From Korarchaeum sp964519515 (GTDB taxonomy: Archaea > Korarchaeota > Korarchaeia > Korarchaeales > Korarchaeaceae), in the NCBI GenBank assembly GCA_964519515.1, contig CAZFIJ010000081.1, positions 1 through 14,878 on the forward strand: a DNA stretch of 14,878 nt, written 5' to 3'. Below the pieces are notes generated by a model that saw nothing but the letters and a program-made list of their open reading frames with translations, searched no databases and had not been told where the DNA came from. Positions 1-5,404 of the stretch are shown piece by piece. Numbering within the stretch: the first letter of the stretch is position 1; each line of letters begins with the position of its first letter. The position numbers were made by a program, and so were the translations under genes.

Positions 1-129
1 TAAAAGAGTGAGTTTGGAGAAAATGATGCCAAGAGGTCACCTAGATCGGTACTTTCGGGGACCTAGCAGCGTTTACATGTCAGCTCACCCTCTATAGAGC
101 CCAGGATACTGGATCTTACCGATCAGGTC
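1..129. other. Left edge, no recognised gene
   Basis: All reading frames are short and none gives a recognisable domain. It may be the more decayed upstream part of the guaA remnant that follows, but no PP-loop (SGGxDS) motif could be seen in any frame, so this is only a possibility. Confidence 0.3.
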
Positions 130-447
130 TTAAGGATATACAACTTCCAGTTGATAGCTAGATCTATAGAAGGGATATAATGAGAGAAATTTGCTAGAGA
201 TAATACCCCTTGAGATCTCAGAGATGGTGTGATCGCCTCCTCCATGGGACGCTATATCCGAATTTAGTGGAGAGCGGAGCTAAGGGTCTGATAGGATTAA
301 AGAGTCACGTACGTTGCAGGGCCCCCAAGTTGGTTCAAGGGGGTCTTAGAGCCTTTGAGATACCTCTATAAAGATGGGGTCAGAGAGCTCACTAAGTACC
401 TAGGAATACCAGAGGAGATCGCGATGAGCGTCCACGAGCCCTGCTGA
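130..447 (+). pseudogene. guaA: Decayed GMP synthetase ATP-pyrophosphatase remnant
   Basis: The intact enzyme converts XMP to GMP using ATP and ammonia. In frame from 243, translation gives HGTLYPNLVESGAKG and then LKSH (297-308). This matches the family order of a GTxxPDxxESG stretch followed by IKSHHN. The frame then shifts by one, and from 337 it reads KGVLEPLRYLYKDGVREL and LGIPEEI, which matches the family's EPLRDLYKDEVRELxxxLGLPEEI. The next expected motif, RHPFPGPG, is replaced by a short tail and a TGA at 445, so the C-terminal dimerisation domain is missing. Upstream pieces (LPVD near 151, EGI near 172, EKFAR near 187) lie in the expected order but in different frames with internal stops. 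The piece from 234 to 447 is well supported; the extension to 130 is weaker. At least one frameshift plus loss of both ends argues for a true pseudogene rather than a sequencing error. Confidence 0.65.
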
Positions 448-451
448 ACCA

Positions 452-775
452 TCACTCCACTTCTATCTGATCACTCGGTATACCCCACTTCTCCATGAGC
501 AATTTAGCGACCTTATGCCTATGGTCCCCTTGGAGAAGGACATATCCGTCCTTGTATGTTCCTCCGCACGCCAGAGTTCTCTTCGTTTCCTTGAGGAAGT
601 TCCATATGTTCTCATCTGAGAACGGTAAGTTCTCTATTATCGTGACGTCCTTCCCCTTTCTCCTCTCATATCTTATCTTAACTGGTCTGAGTTCCTTCTC
701 GACCTCCTCCCAGGCGAAAAGCTCGACTGGGAGCCCGGTAATAGGATCTCTAACTCTCTCCTCGAACGCGACCAT
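452..775 (-). CDS. Translation initiation factor aIF1 (SUI1 family)
   Basis: A 107-aa protein with a complete SUI1/eIF1 domain at about residues 32-105. It has the basic KG-DVT strand (40-45), the family signature LACGGTYKDG (68-77), LQGDHR (81-86) and a closing IEVE strand. The family binds the small ribosomal subunit near the P site and enforces accurate start-codon choice. An N-terminal extension of about 30 residues holds a DPITGLP segment also common in archaeal members. The ATG at 775 is chosen because a TATA-like box is centred about 27 bp upstream and no ribosome binding site precedes it, so the mRNA is probably leaderless. Downstream it runs toward the guaA remnant and ends only 4 bp from that remnant's stop. 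Confidence 0.93.
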   Translation of the reverse strand: MVAFEERVRDPITGLPVELFAWEEVEKELRPVKIRYERRKGKDVTIIENLPFSDENIWNFLKETKRTLACGGTYKDGYVLLQGDHRHKVAKLLMEKWGIPSDQIEVE

Positions 776-796
776 CCTAGCCCAAGATCGATGTAC

Positions 797-807
797 TTAT
801 TTAAAAA
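797..807 (-). promoter_or_regulatory. TATA-like box of aIF1
   Basis: The minus strand reads TTTTTAAATAA, centred about 27 bp before the ATG. That puts transcription start at or within a few bases of the ATG. Confidence 0.55.
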
Positions 808-1010
808 GATTAGGTATTCTTATGATCCACTCATTGCTCGGAAGCCAGTGCCTTGAGGATTCAATGGATTTCTTAATAGTTTAATACGCTCCAAAAACTC
901 GTAACTTACGCTATTTCGCGAAAACACTCCAGATTGATTCAAGGAAGTCTCACTCCTAGTTTCTAGGCTCTTATGGATATATCTAGGATCACTCTGTTAT
1001 TCTACGTCGT

Positions 1011-1048
1011 AAAAACCCGATCCTGAGGCTCTCTGTTCATCGAGAGCC
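1011..1048 (-). terminator. Hairpin plus T-run after the 134-aa gene
   Basis: Read on the minus strand, a perfect 7-bp stem GGCTCTC/GAGAGCC (1042-1048 with 1027-1033, 8-nt loop) is followed 11 nt later by five T (1011-1015). It starts 32 bp after the stop of the minus-strand gene ending at 1081. Archaeal termination relies mostly on T-runs, so the hairpin may be incidental. Confidence 0.4.
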
Positions 1049-1080
1049 CCATAAAATCTATTTGATCTTTTCTCTGAAGC

Positions 1081-1485
1081 TCAGAATAAGCTCGTTATAT
1101 TACTCGCTGATTCCATCCACCATTTGTTATACTCATCTCTCTTTTTTTCGATTTCTTCTTCTGTATAGAACTCAAATTTAATATCTTTTGCTTTATATAC
1201 CTCTAAGCTCTTAAGATCTTCAACATCCCATAAGAGCGCTAACACCTGAGATTCGAGCCAGTCCAGAGGATCTTCATCAGGTGGTGATATCTTTGAGGGC
1301 CAGTTCGCCTTCCCCTCAAATCTGACGTGGCATCTATCGTCCTTCCTTCTTATCTCTAATATCCTCAAATTCTCAGATTCTTTTGCTTCTTTCCTTAGAT
1401 CGATCCCGAGCTTGTTGAAGAACTCCGAGCACTTTTCCTCACTCTCGAATACGAGTTCCCCCTTAACTTCTAGGTTGACTCCCAT
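1081..1485 (-). CDS. Hypothetical acidic protein, 134 aa
   Basis: I do not recognise the family. The protein is rich in Glu, Asp and Lys with no signal peptide, membrane segment or cysteine pattern. It has one cysteine near residue 19 and another near 52. Secondary structure looks alpha/beta: a beta-rich N-terminal part (about 1-60) with an alternating pattern around LRILEIRRKD, an acidic proline-containing loop (PPDEDP, about 68-73), then a helix and a highly charged C-terminal helix ending in a Trp pair (about 122-123). The ATG at 1485 is supported by a TATA-like box centred 26 bp upstream and no ribosome binding site, the leaderless pattern seen elsewhere here. The promoter and a candidate terminator support a real gene. 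Confidence 0.7.
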   Translation of the reverse strand: MGVNLEVKGELVFESEEKCSEFFNKLGIDLRKEAKESENLRILEIRRKDDRCHVRFEGKANWPSKISPPDEDPLDWLESQVLALLWDVEDLKSLEVYKAKDIKFEFYTEEEIEKKRDEYNKWWMESASNITSLF

Positions 1486-1505
1486 AAGGCTCCAGGGATC
1501 TAGCC

Positions 1506-1517
1506 CATTAAAAACTT
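1506..1517 (-). promoter_or_regulatory. TATA-like box of the 134-aa gene
   Basis: The minus strand reads AAGTTTTTAATG, centred about 26 bp before the ATG at 1485, consistent with a leaderless transcript. Confidence 0.5.
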
Positions 1518-1588
1518 GATTGAGCGACCCAATTGACCTACGATCGAGATCGGGAGAATAGGTGTTAATAGATGGTATCGCTACACAA

Positions 1589-1789
1589 TTACTTCTTAAA
1601 ATCAGAGACAGATTGAGAGATGAAATCCTCGAAAGCGAATTTCACCCTCTCGGCGTTCTTACTCCTAATAAAACCCAAAAGGGCAGCCTTTATGGCTTCC
1701 GATCTACTCTTAAAATTACCCTCTATTACGAGGGCATCTATTGCTTTTATCAATTCCTCATCGACTGTCAATACTATCTGTTGGGCCAT
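1589..1789 (-). CDS. Ribbon-helix-helix (CopG/ParD-type) DNA-binding protein
   Basis: A 66-aa protein. Residues 3-12 (QQIVLTVDEE) form the predicted DNA-contacting strand, followed by two helices with the family's SRSEAIKAAL pattern (about 28-37) joined by a short turn. A C-terminal helix rich in Phe and Lys extends beyond the core. Such proteins dimerise and bind operators; many are antitoxins of toxin-antitoxin pairs. No PIN, RelE or other toxin-like ORF lies next to it on the same strand: the neighbour at 1081-1485 has no toxin motif and its own promoter. It therefore looks like an orphan regulator. The ATG has a GGTGATC site (1792-1798) close upstream and a TATA-like box about 34 bp away. 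Confidence 0.8.
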   Translation of the reverse strand: MAQQIVLTVDEELIKAIDALVIEGNFKSRSEAIKAALLGFIRSKNAERVKFAFEDFISQSVSDFKK

Positions 1790-1817
1790 GCGATCACCTA
1801 AGTCCTAGACCACTCAC

Positions 1818-1828
1818 CTTATTTAAGC
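1818..1828 (-). promoter_or_regulatory. TATA-like box of the ribbon-helix-helix gene
   Basis: The minus strand reads GCTTAAATAAG, centred about 34 bp before the ATG at 1789. This leaves a very short leader containing GGTGATC. Confidence 0.45.
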
Positions 1829-1899
1829 TGTTATTGCGGACATGTAAATCGTCAATAGCCTAATAAGCGCCTAGATCCCGGAAAATAGGTTAACCGAAT

Positions 1900-1908
1900 A
1901 ATTTATTA
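1900..1908 (+). promoter_or_regulatory. TATA-like box of the Lrp-domain/tsr3 pair
   Basis: AATTTATTA, centred 40 bp before the ATG at 1944. It predicts a leader of roughly 13-15 nt that contains the GTGGTC ribosome binding site candidate. Confidence 0.45.
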
Positions 1909-1943
1909 AGAGAAGCCCACTGAAGATCCGGATAGTGGTCGAT

Positions 1944-2180
1944 ATGCTTGAGGCATTCATTGCCGTTAGTGTCAGGCCCTCTAATACTACTGAACTTAAG
2001 AAGACTTTCTCAGCCAGTGATAAGGTTAAAGAGGTGTTCTACGTGACTGGAGAATTCGATTTCCTCATGAGAGTCGAGGCCGCAAATACATTTGAGTTAG
2101 CTAGGATAATAGAGATCTTGAGAAGTCAAGAAGGTGTGGAGAACACAGTGACTTTCATAGTGCTGGAGAAGTTGAAGTGA
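1944..2180 (+). CDS. Stand-alone Lrp/AsnC-type ligand-binding (RAM) domain protein
   Basis: A 78-aa protein that is one RAM domain without the usual helix-turn-helix. The order beta-alpha-beta-beta-alpha-beta is visible: an opening EAFIAVSV strand, the VYYVTGEFDF-like core (here FYVTGEFDFLM) that forms the hairpin and ligand-facing loop, then a helix (about 50-63) and a closing TVTFIVLEKL strand. Such domains oligomerise and bind amino acids; stand-alone versions may tune full-length Lrp proteins. The ATG at 1944 is preferred over the GTG at 1935 because GTGGTC lies just before it, as at another start in this window (5405). The next gene starts inside its stop codon (GTGA, 4-bp overlap), so it is translationally coupled to tsr3. 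Confidence 0.85.
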   Translation: MLEAFIAVSVRPSNTTELKKTFSASDKVKEVFYVTGEFDFLMRVEAANTFELARIIEILRSQEGVENTVTFIVLEKLK

Positions 2181-2692
2181 GCATCAGGATCTACATACTC
2201 AGGCTGAGCCATGATGACCCTAGGAAAGCTACTGGTGCTAAACTTCTGAGACTAAAGCTAGCGGAGAGGTATAGAAAATCGAGAGGATCTATCGTATTGA
2301 ACCCATTCTCTAAGGTATACTTATCACCAGCCGATAAGAAAGAGGCAAGAGCATTAATCGCTGTAGATACCTCTTGGAGGAAGATTGAGGAAGTTAGATG
2401 GCCAACAGGTCTCCAGAGGAGACTCCCCTTTTTAGTCGCGGCTAACCCGATAAATTATGGGATCCCAGAGTACCTCTCGACAGTCGAAGCCCTAGCGTCA
2501 GCTCTTATAATTTTAGGGTACTGGGACCTTTCATTAAGAATTTTAAAACCATTTAAGTGGGGAGAGGAGTTCCTGAGGATAAATGAGGATAGACTTAAGG
2601 CTTATGCCGGATCTAGCTGCGAAGAGGAAGTGAGAGCTCTGAGTGAGAAGTTCAGGCGGGAGTTAGAGGATCATCCTTCTATAGCTCCCTAA
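2177..2692 (+). CDS. tsr3: SSU rRNA aminocarboxypropyltransferase Tsr3 (DUF367 family)
   Basis: A 171-aa protein of normal length for archaeal Tsr3, which transfers the 3-amino-3-carboxypropyl group from S-adenosylmethionine to a hypermodified base in small-subunit rRNA. Family landmarks appear in order: DPRKATG (14-20), LSPAD (49-53), VDTSW (63-67), LPFLVAANPINYG (83-95), LSTVEAL (100-106) and WGEEFLRIN (128-136). The central block from 83 to 106 is the best conserved part of the family and lies in the cofactor region. The GTG start sits in the 4-bp overlap with the upstream RAM gene, with GGAG about 9 nt before it. The last 30 bp overlap the end of pheA on the other strand. Coupling to a small metabolite-binding domain gene is unusual for an rRNA modification enzyme. 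Confidence 0.9.
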   Translation: MSIRIYILRLSHDDPRKATGAKLLRLKLAERYRKSRGSIVLNPFSKVYLSPADKKEARALIAVDTSWRKIEEVRWPTGLQRRLPFLVAANPINYGIPEYLSTVEALASALIILGYWDLSLRILKPFKWGEEFLRINEDRLKAYAGSSCEEEVRALSEKFRRELEDHPSIAP

Positions 2693-3478
2693 GATCTTAA
2701 TCCAAATAGTCAATCCTTCTAGCTCGCGTATAGCTTCCCTCACAGTGTGGTCATTGATGGAACCTTCGAACTCCACGTAAAAGGAGTAATTCCATGGCTC
2801 CCCCTTGATCGGCCGCGATTCTAGCCAAAGCAGATTTATATTCCTACGAGCGAATGCTCCAAGAGCTCTCCAGAGGGAACCGGGTTTATGACTTGTTGCG
2901 AAGAATGCAGCTGTTGTATCAGCGCCTTCACTGATTTGGTCTCTTAAGGAGATGACGAAGAACCTGGTTATGTTCAGAGGGATGTCCTGGATGTCCCTAG
3001 CCAGTATCTTCAGACCGTAGATAGAGGCAGCTCTCTCGCTCGCTATAGCGGCTAAGCTCGCATCATTAGCATCGGCCACGATCCTAGCAGCTCCTGCTGT
3101 ATCCAAGCTAGGGACTACGACCCAGTTCTTCCCCTTTAGAAATTTCTCACATTGTGCTATAGCCTCCGGATGGGAGTATACTAATCTTACATCCTCTATA
3201 CTACCTTTAACACTCATGAGCGCATGAGAAACCCTCACTTTAACTTCCCCAACTACCCTGACATCCCTCTCAAGCAATAGGTCGAGTGATTTCCTTATGC
3301 TACCGGTTGTAGAATTCTCTATGGGGATTACACCATAATCTGCTTCACCAGATTGAACGGAGTCAAAGACCTCCTCTAAGTGGTCTTTAGTTAGTAATTC
3401 GAATTCATGAGATTTGAAGTAGAGATGAGCGGCTTCTTCGCTATAGGATCCTCTTTCCCCTTGGATCGCGACCCTCAT
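2663..3478 (-). CDS. pheA: Prephenate dehydratase
   Basis: A 271-aa monofunctional enzyme converting prephenate to phenylpyruvate in phenylalanine synthesis. The catalytic domain spans about 1-178, with the N-terminal QGERGSYSEEAA motif (6-17), GVIPIENSTTGSI (49-61), YSHPEAIAQC (101-110) and the catalytic TRF triplet (171-173). A C-terminal ACT domain (about 188-267) should sense phenylalanine. Its LESRP motif (219-223) is kept, but the usual GALV motif reads GSLW (200-203). No chorismate mutase domain is fused. The ATG at 3478 has a TATA-like box about 29 bp upstream and no ribosome binding site, so it is probably leaderless. The 3' end overlaps tsr3 by 30 bp. Confidence 0.95.
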   Translation of the reverse strand: MRVAIQGERGSYSEEAAHLYFKSHEFELLTKDHLEEVFDSVQSGEADYGVIPIENSTTGSIRKSLDLLLERDVRVVGEVKVRVSHALMSVKGSIEDVRLVYSHPEAIAQCEKFLKGKNWVVVPSLDTAGAARIVADANDASLAAIASERAASIYGLKILARDIQDIPLNITRFFVISLRDQISEGADTTAAFFATSHKPGSLWRALGAFARRNINLLWLESRPIKGEPWNYSFYVEFEGSINDHTVREAIRELEGLTIWIKILGSYRRMIL

Positions 3479-3501
3479 TCGTGGAGCATGAGAATAGGTA
3501 A

Positions 3502-3512
3502 GAAAAATTTTA
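3502..3512 (-). promoter_or_regulatory. TATA-like box of pheA
   Basis: The minus strand reads TAAAATTTTTC, centred about 29 bp before the pheA ATG, giving a leaderless or nearly leaderless message. Confidence 0.5.
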
Positions 3513-3517
3513 TCGTT

Positions 3518-3685
3518 TTAAAATGATCGCAGTCCCGAGGATAGGCTAGCTTCGAGAGTATCCTCAAGGCTCAGTTTAATCTCCCTCGCATTCAATTCAG
3601 TAGAGCCCTGAGTTCTAGCGGCACTAGCCTCAAATCGAATCCTCCAATAACTGTGGATTTTTGACTGAGAGGGGCCTTTATTCAT
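3518..3685 (-). CDS. Possible small protein, faintly Pcc1-like, 55 aa
   Basis: An ATG-started frame of 55 codons lies upstream of pheA, ending 39 bp before it. The C-terminal half, with AREIKLSLED followed by TLEASLSSGLRSF, resembles the end of archaeal Pcc1 (a KEOPS tRNA t6A complex subunit), where a beta strand leads into a helix of the type ALRAxLNSYLRW. The normal N-terminal half is not seen and the protein is shorter than Pcc1 (about 75-90 aa), so it could be a truncated gene or chance. A symmetric TATA-like element at 3737-3747 and a GGAGGG 12 nt before the ATG could drive it. A chance open frame of this length is not rare, hence the low confidence. Confidence 0.3.
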   Translation of the reverse strand: MNKGPSQSKIHSYWRIRFEASAARTQGSTELNAREIKLSLEDTLEASLSSGLRSF

Positions 3686-3736
3686 ATGCGAGATAATCCC
3701 TCCAGCCTAGGGATTGAAGGGAGAACTCCGATTAAC

Positions 3737-3747
3737 TCTTTAAAGTT
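3737..3747 (+). promoter_or_regulatory. TATA-like box of the PurM/HypE-like gene
   Basis: CTTTAAAGTTT, centred about 33 bp before the TTG at 3775. It is nearly palindromic, so it could also serve the small minus-strand ORF that starts at 3685. Confidence 0.4.
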
Positions 3748-3774
3748 TCTATCGGGTCCTGATAAGGTGAGGGC

Positions 3775-4650
3775 TTGCGCTTCCATAAGCTCATGAGTTC
3801 ATTGAAGGGCCCTTCTAAAAGCCCCGATATTGAAATGATCCTACCAGAGCTGGATTTGGTTCTAGAGAGATCTCAAGGATCTTATAAAGTTTATACTACA
3901 GAAGTGATTACTGGAATCCCTCCTGCGGATATCGGCTTCGTATCATATCATCTTTCAGCCTCAAAGATCTCTACATTAGGGGCGGATCCTAAGTTCGCCT
4001 TCGGGAGCTTCCTCCTGTCAGAGGGTCATCGAGGGATAGTCGAGGATTTCGAGGAGGAAGCTCACAGATACGGTTCGAGGGCCAAGACCAGAGTAGCATA
4101 TGGGCGAAGGGCCCTTGCCATCATATCTATGAGGGGCGAGGCCCGAGAAATAATATTACCGACTAGCGTTAAGATCGGTGATCATATAGCTCTAATTGGG
4201 GTTCCAGGAGCTGAATTCCTCTACCTGATCGCGAACAAGGAGCCAGAGCTGTTCATGAGGTTAGGGATGAAGTATAATATTTGGAGGTGGAAGCGAGCCC
4301 GCTGGATGCTCACGTGCGTAGATGCCGTGAGGACTCTCCTCACGATTTCTAGAGTAGATGGGCTCATATGCATCGATAGTAGAGGGATTTTGGAATCCCT
4401 AAATAAACTTTCAGATCTATCAGGGACCGGTTTTATTATCTCAAGAGACAGGATTGAATTCCCCCCAGAATTAGTGAGAATCGCAACTGAGATGAATTTA
4501 GATCCGTTGAAGCTCCCCAGCTCTGGCGTGACACTAGCAGCAATTCCTAAGAATGCGCAAGTGAATCAGATAGGAGAGATCCTTGAGATACATGGATACA
4601 GAGTAAGCTTCATAGGGAATATAGTCCGAGAAGTCAGGATGATCTCTTGA
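3775..4650 (+). CDS. Divergent PurM/HypE-like (AIR synthase-related) protein
   Basis: A 291-aa protein with the two-domain layout of the AIR synthase/HypE/SelD/ThiL superfamily. An N-terminal domain (about 20-125) contains a conserved-looking helix (HLSASKISTLGADPKF, about 59-74), equivalent to the family's VxDIxAxGAxPxx helix. A C-terminal domain (about 130-287) ends in a SGTGFIISRDRI strand and a LDPLKLPSSGVTLAAI segment (242-257), corresponding to the family's LGLDPLxLASEGxLL. The usual Asp-rich ATP/Mg motif with DGVGTK is not visible, so the enzyme may have lost or changed nucleotide binding. It is not next to hydrogenase maturation or purine genes. The TTG start is supported by GGTGAG 4 nt upstream. 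The exact function is unknown. Confidence 0.7.
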   Translation: MRFHKLMSSLKGPSKSPDIEMILPELDLVLERSQGSYKVYTTEVITGIPPADIGFVSYHLSASKISTLGADPKFAFGSFLLSEGHRGIVEDFEEEAHRYGSRAKTRVAYGRRALAIISMRGEAREIILPTSVKIGDHIALIGVPGAEFLYLIANKEPELFMRLGMKYNIWRWKRARWMLTCVDAVRTLLTISRVDGLICIDSRGILESLNKLSDLSGTGFIISRDRIEFPPELVRIATEMNLDPLKLPSSGVTLAAIPKNAQVNQIGEILEIHGYRVSFIGNIVREVRMIS

Positions 4651-4678
4651 GGGAGTTATAGACGCTTTCTGAAACTAC

Positions 4679-4855
4679 TTGAAGGCCCTCATCTGGGACG
4701 TCAGAGAGCTCGTGAGGAGCCGGGGAGGAGTATCTATCGCGAAGATCTCCCTATCAGGAGATCATATATATTTGAACGCACTATGTGAAGCATCCAGTTA
4801 CCTAATGAAGCAATCCAAATTTCCTATATCCTCACATTTTTTAGGAAAAACATAA
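4679..4855 (+). CDS. Possible small protein or gene fragment, 58 aa
   Basis: An open frame begins with TTG 28 bp after the PurM/HypE-like gene and ends with TAA at 4853. The first two thirds have neighbour-like codon use (AGA/AGG for Arg, GAG-CTC) and a plausible helical start (ALIWDVRELVRSRGG, residues 3-17). The last third is AT-rich and less convincing. There is no ribosome binding site before the TTG, and an in-frame TGA lies just upstream at 4670. I do not recognise a family. It may be the front part of a decayed gene, a real small protein cotranscribed with its neighbour, or chance. Confidence 0.3.
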   Translation: MKALIWDVRELVRSRGGVSIAKISLSGDHIYLNALCEASSYLMKQSKFPISSHFLGKT

Positions 4856-5038
4856 TTTAATCTTATCTCACTTGAAAGTCCCATAAAATCCCTTCATTTT
4901 AGGAGATCCCATATGTTAAATTTATTTGGGATTAATGTAAATGGAATATTCTGACATTAAATAGGTCACTCCCCTTTCAACGCATGTAGTTGCAACGCAG
5001 GGGAAAAATTTTTATTTGAGCTCTCCTTCCTTTTATCT
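4856..5038 (+). promoter_or_regulatory. AT-rich upstream region of the histone gene
   Basis: No coding potential is seen. The right end has a TATA-like box TTTTTATTT (5009-5017), about 27 bp before the histone ATG, consistent with a leaderless message. Just upstream lie two direct copies of CAACGCA (4978-4984 and 4993-4999, period 15). The second is part of a palindrome GTTGCAAC (4989-4996), and the whole is bracketed by CCCCT (4971-4975) and AGGGG (4999-5003). This is a candidate regulator site abutting the promoter. Confidence 0.5.
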
Positions 5039-5263
5039 ATGCCGAGGGTTAGGTATCTGCCTCTTGCTCCCATTGGGAGGATAATAAGAGACGCTGGCGC
5101 GGAGAGGGTAAGCGATGCAGCCGTTGAGGCATTAGAGCGCTACATGGAGAAGTTTGCACTGGAAGTAGGCAGGCAGGCTGTCAGTTTGGCCAAGCACGCG
5201 AACAGGAAGACTGTATCCGGTGAGGATATAGATCTCGCGATAAAGACCGTTTGGAAGGCTTAA
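5039..5263 (+). CDS. Archaeal histone
   Basis: A 74-aa tail-less histone-fold protein, slightly longer than the usual 66-69 aa because of a few extra residues at the start. Family features are clear: LPLAPIGRIIRDAGAERVS (8-26) covering helix 1 and loop 1, the long central helix (about 27-56), and HANRKTVSGEDIDLAIKTV (53-71) with the loop-2 Arg-Lys-Thr and the final helix. Such proteins dimerise and wrap DNA, forming extended chromatin-like polymers. The ATG has no ribosome binding site and lies about 27 bp after a TATA-like box. A seven-T run follows 28 bp after the stop. It stands alone and is probably strongly expressed. Confidence 0.97.
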   Translation: MPRVRYLPLAPIGRIIRDAGAERVSDAAVEALERYMEKFALEVGRQAVSLAKHANRKTVSGEDIDLAIKTVWKA

Positions 5264-5277
5264 GCTCAATCCCCTCC

Positions 5278-5355
5278 GCCCAGCTTCCTACTTTTTTTAT
5301 TCAGTAAGCCTCTAACTCCTTGTTCTGAGATATTCTTCTACTGAGGAAGCTGGGC
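5278..5355. repeat. 12-bp inverted repeat around a 54-nt loop
   Basis: GCCCAGCTTCCT (5278-5289) and its exact complement AGGAAGCTGGGC (5344-5355) bracket 54 nt. Inside, CAGTA (5302-5306) can pair with TACTG (5339-5343), which directly adjoins the right arm and would extend the stem past a one-sided 12-nt bulge that holds the T-run. It fills most of the histone-to-acyl-CoA-synthetase gap. It could be a structured RNA, a two-sided terminator/insulator or a tiny mobile-element remnant. Confidence 0.65.
5292..5298 (+). terminator. T7 run after the histone gene
   Basis: Seven consecutive T occur 28 bp after the histone stop, the usual kind of archaeal termination signal. The run lies just inside the left arm of the 12-bp inverted repeat. 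Confidence 0.55.
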
Positions 5356-5364
5356 AAGATGGAC

Positions 5365-5375
5365 AAAACTTATTA
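5365..5375 (+). promoter_or_regulatory. TATA-like box of the acyl-CoA synthetase gene
   Basis: AAAACTTATTA, centred about 35 bp before the TTG at 5405. The short leader would contain GGTGGTC as ribosome binding site. Confidence 0.45.
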
Positions 5376-5404
5376 GCTTTCCCCATCTCATAAGGGGTGG
5401 TCAC

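Larger units (their letters stand above)
776..1080. other. 305-bp intergenic region without a confident gene
   Basis: It holds the aIF1 promoter at its left end and a hairpin plus T-run (terminator candidate of the next minus-strand gene) at its right. On the minus strand one frame stays open from 996 to the stop at 820 (58 codons). It has no ATG near its beginning, only an internal GTG without a ribosome binding site, and resembles no family I know. It could be a gene fragment or chance. Confidence 0.4.

Noticed and set aside
495..884. 129-codon plus-strand open frame
   Set aside because: It lies antisense to aIF1, which has a clear SUI1 domain; the translation has no family features.
1589..1789. 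Toxin-antitoxin pair involving the ribbon-helix-helix protein
   Set aside because: No toxin-like ORF is adjacent on the same strand; the nearest gene has its own promoter and no toxin motif.
1562..1808. Plus-strand open frames opposite the ribbon-helix-helix gene
   Set aside because: They mirror the minus-strand gene, which has a recognisable DNA-binding fold, promoter and ribosome binding site.
3600..3650. Possible tRNA T-loop (ATCGAATCC)
   Set aside because: No flanking 5-bp stem, anticodon arm or acceptor stem could be paired on either strand.
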